Shown: positions 37,301-46,611 of the stretch, in pieces
How the letters are laid out: each line of letters begins with the position of its first letter
Numbering within the stretch: the first letter of the stretch is position 1
From: Massospora cicadina
Taxonomy: Eukaryota; Entomophthoromycota; Entomophthoromycetes; Entomophthorales; Entomophthoraceae
Assembly (NCBI GenBank): GCA_022478985.1
Contig: JAKSZP010012208.1
Span: forward strand, 1 to 64,000
Length of the DNA: 64,000 nucleotides
Reading direction: 5' to 3'
Position numbers and translations under genes: made by a program
Notes under the pieces: model-generated
What the model was told of the DNA's origin: nothing
What the model saw: only the letters and a program-made list of their open reading frames with translations
Database searches by the model: none

Positions 37301-37861
37301 ATCCTAGTCATGCAACCTAGGCCAGACGCGGAGGGTGGAAGCGCATCTATAAAGCCACTCAGGCGAAGGAAATCCTGGAGGCGACTTGATCCAGGGCGTT
37401 CCTTTGCTGCAGGGGGTAAGAGTCACGGACGCGACTTATGGTTGTGTTGAAATCTCCTAAGAGGACTGTATTCCGTGGGAGATTGAGTTGGAGGAGCTCT
37501 TCCAAGAGCCGATTTTGCTCCTGACCTGCATTAGGCAGGTAGATGCTTGCAGCGAAGAAGGAGAAGTCAGGAGTGGTGAGTTTGGCCAGTATGAGGCGGC
37601 CACCTAGATATTGTGAAAAAGAATGGGTTTTAACCTGGGGATTCAAAACAATAAGGGCGGCATGGTTTGTCCAGAAGGAGTTGCCTCCAAACTGTTCATT
37701 CCATGCAGATTGTTCGTGGGGAGGATATGGGGCTCCTGGACAGCAGCGATGTCAATTTGTGCTGACCTGAAGTTTTGGAGGAGGCGTGCTCTCCGCTTAA
37801 AGTCCCGCAACCCATTTGCGTTGATGGATTGCAGGGCCAGGGTGCTGCCATGGGGACTCAT
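34316..37861 (-). pseudogene. LINE ORF2: endonuclease, reverse transcriptase, zinc-binding C-terminus
   Basis: The endonuclease starts at 37861 with LALQSINANGLRDFKRR and DIAAVQEPHI (catalytic Asn and Glu), continues with LPRNTVLLGDFNTT (37646-37359) and ends with LSDHRSLTVVL (the SDH box) at the start of the 450-codon frame 37233-35881. That frame carries RT blocks KAPGPDGIPFEVY, GFVALLDMKKAYDRV and GQGLRQGDPL, then shifts frame. MTFADDTAIAFG (the catalytic FADD) begins the 35797-35306 frame, with FRHLGVLTNQQG. The C-terminus (34987-34316) has CPHCVEPIDSHLHRFFTC, a zf-RVT type motif. All catalytic motifs are present; at least four frame changes break the protein. Confidence 0.9.
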
Positions 37862-37948
37862 AGCTGTTCCCCTCCATGTCCTGGGGGGTTGCCAGCGCTT
37901 AAACCTGCTGCTGTGAGGCGGCTAGTTTTGAGTCCTTTAGCTTGACTA

Positions 37949-40620
37949 TTAGCTGCAATCCGTGAGGAGCGTCGAGGGTTCTGAGGGGAAGGAGAGGGTG
38001 GGGGGGGCGGAGGACCCAGTAAGCCAGCCTAGGATGCTGCCCCCACTCCGTTGCAGGGGAAGGACCTGAGGGTGCTCAATGGTGACCTTCGCGGTGTCCC
38101 CATTTGATGAGTCTGAGTCCATATTCACTTCCTCCAACACTGCAAAGGATCCGCGTGAAATAGACTGTGGGGTTTGAGTAGGACTCTTTGAGGTGGCACT
38201 TCTACCGCAGGCCGCGAGTTGCCAGTCCATGCTGGTGGGCTTAGCTCCATTGGGAGCTGAGGGTTGATGCGATAAATCGCTGGTGGAGGTTGGTGGGGGT
38301 GCCGCGGAGCCCTGAGTGGGGGTGGCTGACGAGGGGCACCCTGTGGGAGATGCCTTGCGCTTGGTGAGAGAGGGAGTTGACTCTGGGAGATTGGAGGGGG
38401 GTGCCCATTGGAAGGGGGGCATGAGCGCGAAGGTATCCCATACCAATAGTGGGGTTAGCTGTTTCAACTGCTAGGCGTAAGGCCTCAGGGGACAGGTCTT
38501 GAACGGGAACCCATTGTGTGGGTTGTGGAATTGCTGCTGCAGCCACGTGGGATCGTTTTTGGCCTGGTTTAGGCCCCTGGGTGGTGGCTAAGAGGGCTTG
38601 TTTTCGAGCTGTGCAGCCACTATACAAGTGTCCAAGGGCGTTGCACCATGAACACCGGGGGCGCGCCTGATCAGGGTCGACAAAAAAGATCTCAGGGCAT
38701 GCCCCAACTACCGCCACACGAGGAATAACCTCAATGTTGCGGGATACAGTGGGGGAGGGGATGAACGACGCCCTAGCAGTGCGAGCTCTTTGAGTGGGAG
38801 CATAGTAAGAGGGGACGCTAAAGTCCACTGAAAGAACAGACCCAAACTCCATTAAACCACGATGGAGTGCCAGTTTAAGAGACTCAGGATCAACAGTCGT
38901 TGGTAGGTTGGAAAAAGTAACCCATGAAATTTTCTCCAGGTGAGAGCGTGTGCGGGAGATGCGAAGAGATCCGCGTGGAATAATGACCTGGAGGGTGGCA
39001 GCATGGTCAGCAAGGGCAGCTTCAGTAAAGCCCACATCGATGTAGTGGCCCTCCACTGATTCATGATGGTGGTGTTAATAGGGAATGTCTCCGCAATCGC
39101 TGCAAAGTATGAGAAGTAATCCTCTGTATAGAATTCAACAGGGTTATGCCCATAATAAAGGCGAATTGCGTGGGAGAGGGTTGAGCGAGGTAGAGCTTTT
39201 TGCGCTCTAGTTTCGGCCCATTTCTTCTTAACATCAGCAATAAATGCCACTTCACGGGGATCAGCTTTGGGTAGCGTTGGTGCCAGAGGTTTTTGCCACG
39301 CCCCAGTGGCTCCTTTAGTACGTTTGTGTTTGCTTTGGGCTGCAATTGCAGGTTGAGTGTGAGCTGGTGGTTTGGACAAGTTTGCAGAGTTCCCTTGTTT
39401 CTGGAATGTTACAGCAGTTGCTGGCATCATATTGAATTGAGGGGCAGTTTGTTGGGCCTCGCTAAATTGGGGAGGCCCATCCAGATTGGAATTAACTCCA
39501 GCCAGTTGGGAGGAGGGAGATATTTCATCACCATCCCAATCTATTTGGGTAAATTCAGCCTGAGTATTTGCTGTGATTTCGTGGGCAAAACTCACTGGCT
39601 GATTGGTGAATTGGTCATTTTCAGCATATTGAGATAAAGTGCCGACTTGAGAAATGCCGATTATGGGTTTAAATGGGCTGGGTGAGATTGGAACTGGTGT
39701 GAAGTTCCAAAATCTGAACCATTTAAATCCCCATTGGGAAGAGTAGATTGTCCCAATTTGGTGCTTAGTGAACCAGAATGTGCAGCTAATCCAACCTTAC
39801 ATCCGAGGTTTGGGGGCCAGGTGATTGTTGGGCCTCGCTAAATTGGGGAGTCCCATCCAGATTGGAATTAACTCCAGCCAATTGGGAGGAGGGCGATGTT
39901 TCATCACCATCCCAATCTATTTGGGTGAATTCAGCCCGAGTATTTGCTGTGATTTCGTGGGCAAAACTCATTGGCTGATTGGTGAATTGGTCGTTTTCAG
40001 CATATTGAGATAAAGTGCCGACTTGAGAAGTGCCGATTATGGGGTTTAAATGGGATGGGTGAGATTGGAACTGGTGTGAAGTTCCAAAATCCGAACCATT
40101 TGAATCCTCATTGGGAAGAGTAGATTGTCCCAATTTGGTGCTTAGTGAACCAGAATGTGCGGCTAATCCAACCTTACATCTGAGGATTTGGGGGCCAGGT
40201 AGCTGGGTATCGCCCCTCATGGAGGGAGCCAGAAACACGGCGTCAGCAATAATAGATGGGGCTGAATTAGCTGACACAATGGGGGAGGTGAATGTCTGGA
40301 TGGGCTGAGTTGTATTCAACTGAGCAGACGCCATTAAAACAGCGTGGGTGATGGCCTCTTTGGTTGGAGGGGGCCCAGCGGGTTGGTGGGAGGCAGCGCA
40401 CACAGAGCTGTTAGGCGTGCAGGTTGCAGAAGTGCGATCAGGTGAACTGGCGCTAGTTGGAGTAGCTCCAGGTTGGGGGTGGTGCCTGCTTTCATGGCTG
40501 CTGCTTGAGAGTGGGTGATTCTGGTTGACCCTGAGGTGGGTAACCAAGGGTTGCTTCGTTTGGGGGTGGTGCTGGCTCGTTTGGCATAGCCTGCGGGTTC
40601 TTTGCGGGGTTTCCCGCCAT
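37949..40620 (-). pseudogene. LINE ORF1: RRM-like segment and CCHC zinc knuckle
   Basis: The likely start is ATGGCGGGAAACCCCGC at 40620, 89 bases inside the element. The N-terminal half is low-complexity, rich in Pro, Ser, Thr and Gln, and contains a 376-bp tandem duplication. Further on (39056-38241) VTFSNLPTTVDPESLKLALH to ARTARASF looks like the strands of an RRM-type fold, followed near 38660 by CSWCNALGHLYSGC, a CCHC knuckle. Such ORF1 proteins bind element RNA. The C-terminal part is again Pro/Ser-rich. Four or more frame changes interrupt it. Confidence 0.8.
39451..40202 (-). repeat. Tandem duplication of about 376 bp within LINE ORF1
   Basis: Units 39451-39826 and 39827-about 40202 are near-identical; GTTGGGCCTC recurs at 39451 and 39827 and CCAACCTTAC at 39791 and 40168. 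Both units encode EITANT(Q/R)AEFTQIDWDGDE and SSQLAGVNSNLDG. The spacing of 376-377 is not a multiple of three (376), which adds a frame change. Confidence 0.85.
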
Positions 40621-40709
40621 ATTTGCTAATAGTTTTTGTAAATCCGTTTAGTGGAGCTAAATTTCAGGCTAAATTGATTTTCGAAAAGTGATGCTTAGCA
40701 GAAAGAGAT

Positions 40710-40725
40710 AATCGGGAAGTACATT
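40710..40725. repeat. LINE target-site duplication, right copy
   Basis: AATCGGGAAGTACATT is identical to 34246-34261. Host pol sequence continues to the right. Confidence 0.95.
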
Positions 40726-41959
40726 GAGTTCCCCTTTTATGAATTTATATTTAAAGTTAAAACTACACAGGTCCCAATAGGTTTGGGCTTGCCAATGCGC
40801 CAATTTTGGGGTTTACAAAAATATAAAAGAGCCTGGGGAATTGTGCGGACCATCAATTCATGTTGAGCATCCTGCAACAGATACCGCCAATGAGTTAATG
40901 CCCATGCAACAGCAGCCAATTCTTTGTCATATATGGCCCAAGACTGCTCCATTGCCGTGAACTTCCAGGAAAAGTAAGTGGCTGAGTGTTCTAAACCATT
41001 GTGCTCCTGAAGCAATGCTGCTCCCACTGCTACCGATAAGGCATCACATGCAACAATATATGGCTTAGTGGGATCAGCATGCTTCAAAATGAGTGGAGAC
41101 ATAAACACCTCTTTGATCAATTTGAACGCCTGCTGGCATTTGGGCGTCCAACAAAATGGTACGTTTTTCCCTGTAAGGGGGTGGAGTGGTGCGACCAGCT
41201 GGGAAAGTGCCAAGGAAAATTTTTTAGGAAAATGATGGTTCCCAAGAAACTCTAAAGTTGTTTTTGTGTAGTCAGGGTTGGCCATTCTTGGATTGCATCT
41301 AACTTGTTGGGAGGGATTGCATAACCATCCTTGAGGATGAGGTTCCTGAGGAAGGTAACCTCCTCCTTATAAAACTTGCACTTGGAAGGCTTGATGAACA
41401 AGCCTGCCTTGTGCAAGGTGGCCACCACTGCTTCCAAGTCAGTAGCATGTTGTTTGGAAGTCAGGGAGTGAACCAGGATATCATTGATGTATGCAACTGC
41501 ACAGGTAAACTGGAGGTCACCCAGTACATTTTCAATCATATGTTGAAACATAGCGGGAGCATTATTCAGCCCAAAGGGCATTACACGGAATTGGAAAATG
41601 CTGCGCTTCATCCAGATTGCTGTTAACTATTCCTGCCCTTTCATTACCCAAAGTTGGTTGAAGGCGTTCACCAGATCCAGCTTAGAGAACACACGTGATT
41701 TGGTGATTGCCTGGCTGATTGTCTACTCCAGAGGCAGGGAGTAGGGATCAGAAACCGTTATTTTGTTTAAATGGCCATAATCTACGCAGGACAAAGAGAA
41801 CCATCCGCCTTTCTGGTGAAGACAATGGGAGAGGTGATGGGCGAGGTCTCCTTGAACAACCACCCTTTTTTTTAGCATATCGTCCAACCAGGTATTGAGT
41901 GCAACTTCTTCCTCCGCTGTATGGGGATACAACGGGCAGTTGATGTTTACCAACTCCAT
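40726..41959 (-). pseudogene. RT and RNase H of family-1 copy 2
   Basis: RT begins near 41959 (ELVNINCPLYPHTAEEEVAL, VDYGHLNKITVSDPYSLP) and continues at 41611-41252 with FQFRVMPFGLNNAPAMFQ and VAYINDILVHSLTSKQHATDL. The YxDD box reads YIND, so a catalytic Asp is replaced by Asn. RNase H at 41285-40737 shows CWTPKCQQAFKLIKEVF, YIVACDALSVAVGAALLQ (catalytic Asp kept) and AIYDKELAAVAWALTHWRYLL. The LINE interrupts the frame just after. Confidence 0.85.
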
Positions 41960-41965
41960 GGTCGT

Positions 41966-43522
41966 TCAAAACCTGTAATTGAACCTAGTGTGCGGGGGCA
42001 GGCAATCCACCTTTTCCAAGTTGAAGATTCTCCAATAGCACATTAAGCTCTTGGGAGAATTGGCCAGAATGCCCGCAGAAGTGACTAGGGAAATGATAGA
42101 ACTGGTTCCTTGTGTCTTCTTAAGGGTCTCAATCAAGGAAAGTTCTCCCTCCAGATGATCATTAGCAAATGACAACATATTAGACTCCGAGTGAATATTA
42201 ACATGTTGTTGGTGCCACCACCTCACACCTAAGATTACCAGAAACACCAGGTTTGGCATGGCTGAAAATCGATTGCAGAAGCTAAACTGGTGAATTGAAA
42301 AAGGTACCAGTTGGCGAATGACATACAAGGTCTGAGAAGCAGATGAGGCCACCATCACTGAGGGACCCACATCCATTTCCAGTTCCAATTGTTGAACCAG
42401 CTTGACACTCATGAAGTTCCCTGCAGCTCTGGTATTTACCAGGGCCTCAAAGGAAACATGATGCGAGCTGACACTAATCTTCATGGGCAATAGGAAATAA
42501 GTGAAGTTTTGTTTATTGGAAGATTTGACCAAATCTTTTGTGACTGAAGAAATAACTGGCATATTGGGGGTAAGGTCGGGGGCCTTCGCCAGAGCAAAGA
42601 TTGGGAGTTTGAGGGTGGGGGAAATGACTTCCTCCATCTGGGCCATAACAGATTCATTTATAGGTGACTCTGTATCATCCAGCTTGGACACAGGGGTTAC
42701 AACAGAATTGGCACCCAAATCTACTGCTAGTTCAGAGGTAGGCGCATCATCTGCATCTACTTTGGGTAACACAATCATGAAATTTCCCTTTTGATAATGG
42801 GTAACGTGGTGGTGGAAGGCATTAATGGAGGTCGCAGTGGCACATATTTGATCTACTGATCTGAGGGTGGTGGACCAGACTTTGTGATGAGTGGAGCCTG
42901 AGTCCAAGCCTGATCTAAAGACTGCCTGAAGCATAATAATAGAGAGACCTGATGTGGGGTCAGTTCACGGAAGGTAGAGATCAAAGAAACCAGACTAGGA
43001 GCCTCATCTATGGCATAGATCAGTATGAATAGGTGGTCCAATCGTGACACAGGGGGTTTTAGGGCAGCTGACACAACACCCATCAGTGGGTTGGGGTCTC
43101 CTGCTTGTGAGGAGAGTGCAAAAGGCCTCTAACCCAACTGCGGGCATCCCCATCTAAAGCATCTAACAATGCAAGCCCTTGTTGGGCATGAGATAATGTG
43201 GAAGCATTGTTAAGCACAATAGATGTATGCATTTGCACCTCAGCGAGTGCATCAAGAACTTGATTGGTGATCTTCTGGGAAGTGACACTCGAGCTTCCTT
43301 CCAGGCTAGTGGAAGGAGGAGAAGACGCCATCCATGCAGCTTGGGTGGACTGAAGAATATTTCCCAAGGTATAGTGGATACTTCTCCCAAAATCAGAAAG
43401 TGACCAAACAAACAACAAACAGCAAGCTACTGATTGCACATTCATATGGTAAAGGGTAACTACCGCAGTGCCCAGTTTGAAGAACAAGGTGGAAGTGGTT
43501 GGAAATAATGGTTGGTCAATTA
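41966..43522 (-). pseudogene. Gag and protease of family-1 copy 2
   Basis: Gag: the frame 43712-43083 starts inside the 5' LTR with a hydrophobic stretch and continues with VTSQKITNQVLDALAEVQMH and GLALLDALDGDARSWVRGLL, an LTR-retrotransposon capsid-like helix region. A second frame (42934-41966, 322 codons) carries the protease: VSFEALVNTRAAGNFMSV where ALVDTGA is expected, so both Asp and Gly of the active site are changed. FLVILGVRWWHQQHVNI follows as the second conserved region. The protease is inactive by its motif. Confidence 0.8.
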
Positions 43523-44962
43523 TGTCATGGAAATAGCAGAAGTTTAGACCAGCCTTCCAGTCAGGATGTGTAAGCACCCAAAGAGCAAGCCAGAATGCCA
43601 GAGGCATTGCTGACTGAATGACATTATATGGAGCTAGGCATTGGGAAATGATGAATCTTTGGTGTAACATAACAGTGAGTATGATCCCAATGATGAACCA
43701 CAATGAGCCCACTCCTGACCCAGGGGGCCTTGCTGCAGGGGTGGGATCACAGAGATAGTTTCAATAGATTCATCAGTATATGGGGTCATTTCAACTGGGG
43801 AGGCAAGGAGATGGATTCTTTCTTGCAATTGGTGGACATAAGGCCACAAGATCCCCATGTACTGTTGCCAGAAGTTCATGATAACAGGGTTATAGAGCTA
43901 AAAATATTGGACTTGCTGAATCCACTTGACAACAAAAGGGGGCCATAGTGACCATAAGTACTGGTAGAGCCCATCTGGTATACAGACTGACAGGCCACCA
44001 GGGAAATGCCATCAGGGATGCGGTTATAAGGAGTAATATAATAAAGAAATTGTTTGGTTTTTTGGCAAAATTTTCATTGAAGGAAAAGAAAGAAAATTGA
44101 TCAATAATTTTCTCAGTGCTATGCAACTGATTAAATAGTGGTCAATTGGGGTAGTGATAAGCCAGGATTGGGACCCTCAATTTTGACCTAACCAGCAAAT
44201 TATTTGGGAATGGGCAGGTTTGTTCCTTGGTTTGTTCCTTGAGAACTGACATTGAAAAATTTGGCGGTGGGCTAAGTCACTATCAGTTTGACCTCAAACA
44301 TCCAAACCAAGGCCCAGCTACATTTCTGATAGTTGGTATGATGGCATTTGGCCTGAAAAGCGATGGGAATCCCCCAAGGCTACCCCACATAGGGGTGGGT
44401 CCATTTGGTTGGGAATGGGTTTGGGATGCCCAACCTGCCCGCGCTCAGTTGCTGGGCCATTCTTTTGGTCAGTGGCATCACATTGTCCACAATACCCAAA
44501 TTTTCAACAGGGGACTTTGAACCCTTGTCAATGGCATCTGATGCTATAGCCTGCCCATCAAGAATGATCCCTGATGACTTTAGTAGGGAGGTGATTTGTT
44601 CTATTGACATATTAATCAAATTGTAATTGTTGGGCGTTCCAGCCAATAGCTCAGTCTTCATGCCTTTCTGGCCTTTTGAGATCCAAGCATTTGCCAGATT
44701 CCCACTTGAATTAGATCCAGTTTAATTCAATTTGACAATCTCAGTGCAGATTTCGCTGATTCCCCATAACAGTTCTGCCAAGGTGAGTGTGGGTACTGGG
44801 GGTGGGATCTGAAGCGGAAGAGCTGTTACCCAGCGCTTGTCTACTATGTGAGCAAGATCACCCTGAGTAACAAGGGGTACCGCCATCCTCTTCAGTGTCT
44901 TCTTACTTGAGAATGGTAAAATGGCCCAATCAACAGCCAGAGGACATTCCCCAGGACTTATA
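43523..44962 (-). repeat. 5' LTR of family-1 copy 2
   Basis: It starts TGTCATGGAAATAGC and ends CCCAGGACTTATA (CA end changed to TA). It aligns with 31158-32584 over its full length with scattered, mostly transition-type differences. A perfect GTACA target duplication follows. Confidence 0.9.
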
Positions 44963-45334
44963 GTACACTTCCATTGGCCAGGGTGCTAAATCTTGAGATT
45001 GATTAAACTCAAGTGATTGATTGTAAACATGGCCAACCCAATTTTAAAATTTCATAAATTGAACAGGTTTAAAAACCCCTTTTGATAACCAACTGAATCA
45101 AGCCATTGCCAGTGGTAGTATATCTAGTTCATTTTAATGCTCTTGCTTTTGCACAGGGCTAAGTATTGTGCATATCCCCTAGACTGACCTGGGCTTACCT
45201 AGCCTAAAACCAGCGCTGGTCTAGGGTATGCTTGAGATCAGGAAGGCCTGCCAACTTCACCTTTTTGGCCTGCTGACAACTATCTTTATTGTTGCAGTTG
45301 GTACCCTCAATTATGTCATCAGGCCATGATGATA
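44963..45334 (-). repeat. Family-3 LTR copy 2, right part
   Basis: Reverse-complemented, this part aligns with 4114-4480, for example through ATTGAGGG(A/T)ACCAACTGC, a GACCA(A/G)CGCTGG block and CCCTGGCCAATGG. Together with 30607-31157 it makes one LTR of about 920 bases split by family-1 copy 2. No convincing target duplication flanks the joined LTR and no internal region is seen, so whether it is solo or a truncated element is open. Confidence 0.75.
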
Positions 45335-46611
45335 GCTTCCTGAATTGAGGCCTATGGTATAGGCAGGCAACTTTATAACTGTCAAAGGATTGTTCAGTTA
45401 TTCAAAGAAACTGTGTGATCAGTTTTTAGCTAACTTTTTTAAACCCTGTCATTACATATCAAGTTATGGTGTTGGCATCAGTCAGACCTATAATCGATAA
45501 TTTAATCTTTAGCAGGGTTACAATATGGTAAGGATTGATGATAAAAATAGAACCATCCCACAAGCTTTTATATGCTCTATAGATAAAAGGATATTATACT
45601 GACCCGTTAGTTGATTTTATTAAGGTAGGATTACTTAGAAACACTCACTAAGGAAGCATGACAAAGGTACATAGATCACAGTAGCTTCAAATATAAAGCA
45701 GCAATGCATATTAATATGTCTAATAAAGTTAACTCTATCATCAAGAGTTTCTCTCCTCTCTGGCCATATTGGGTTAACGTCAACTAGATACAGTTTCTGA
45801 CAATCTCGCTCAACTTCTGACTGATGAGATAATACCATGGCATTTTGATCCAATATACAGAGTAGAAAGGCAAATTTGCACTTCAACAATGGCATTTGGT
45901 TACTGCAACCATCTTAGCCATCCACTCTACTTGAATTAAGTTATATCAAGATGAGGTTTAACATGAAAAGGTAAGTCTAAATTATTGACCAGAAGGTAGT
46001 ATTCTATAGGTATACCGTACATAAGTACTATCAGGGCTCCAAGTTAATGCAACCAGATGGTTATAAGATAACCGCCCTCCTTTTGATCATGGGCATCATG
46101 TTCTTATAGCTCTTCAACTTTAATAAGATGGGCAGCTGCGAACGTTGAGAATTAGAAATTTAGGGTCGAGGATACGTGAAACAGCATTGGTCAAATATTG
46201 GATTTTTTTAAAAAGCTTAGGGTAAATTAAATTACATGATTTGGAATACGATATTGAATTTAGTGGGCATGCGGCAACATAAATAGTGGATTTGGGGTGT
46301 AGGATGACGAATCAAGATTAAACTTGAGTTTGGTGTAAGTGAACTTTTGATGGCAGCTTTATACGATCTCAGTTTGGGGAGATGGGGTTGAGTAGTCCCG
46401 TCGAGGGGTTTAGGTCAGCCAATCTAACCAAGCAGTACAGTCTGAGGGATGATTAAATTCGTAACGGGGGATAAGCTTAGGTTCGGCTTGGTACCAACTT
46501 ACCCTTCTTTAACGGATGCTTAAACGTTTTAACCGCTACCCACCTGAACTATTAGCTTTGGCCCAGAGCCTTCACATTAACCTGGATTCGCTTCACCGTA
46601 ACTAATTAAGC
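45335..46611. other. Intergenic stretch upstream of the phosphorylase kinase gene
   Basis: No coding frame or repeat is recognised. GC content rises gradually towards the gene. No clear TATA box is visible near the start codon; the 60 bases before it are pyrimidine-containing and end CTAATTAAGCATGG. Confidence 0.5.

Larger units (their letters stand above)
34262..40709 (-). mobile_element. LINE (non-LTR retrotransposon), nearly full length
   Basis: It is bracketed by a perfect 16-bp target-site duplication. In sense direction (minus strand) it has a short 5' leader, an ORF1 with RRM-like segment and CCHC knuckle (about 40620-37949), an ORF2 with AP-type endonuclease, reverse transcriptase and C-terminal zinc-binding motif (37861-34316), and a short A-tail at 34262. 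The domain order fits L1/Tad-like LINEs; I see no RNase H. It is GC- and CpG-rich compared with the LTR element around it, so it is young. Several frameshifts break both frames, although motifs are otherwise intact. Confidence 0.92.
31158..44962 (-). mobile_element. Family-1 Ty3/Gypsy chromovirus (copy 2), split by a LINE
   Basis: LTRs at 31158-32584 and 43523-44962 flank a minus-strand gag-protease-RT-RNase H-integrase-chromodomain order. The 5-bp duplication GTACA is perfect (31153-31157 and 44963-44967), and the interrupted target is a family-3 LTR. The polypurine tract abuts the 3' LTR. A 6.45-kb LINE (34262-40709) sits in the RNase H-integrase linker. Without it the element is about 7.3 kb. 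Catalytic residues are lost in protease and RT, so it is dead. Confidence 0.92.
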
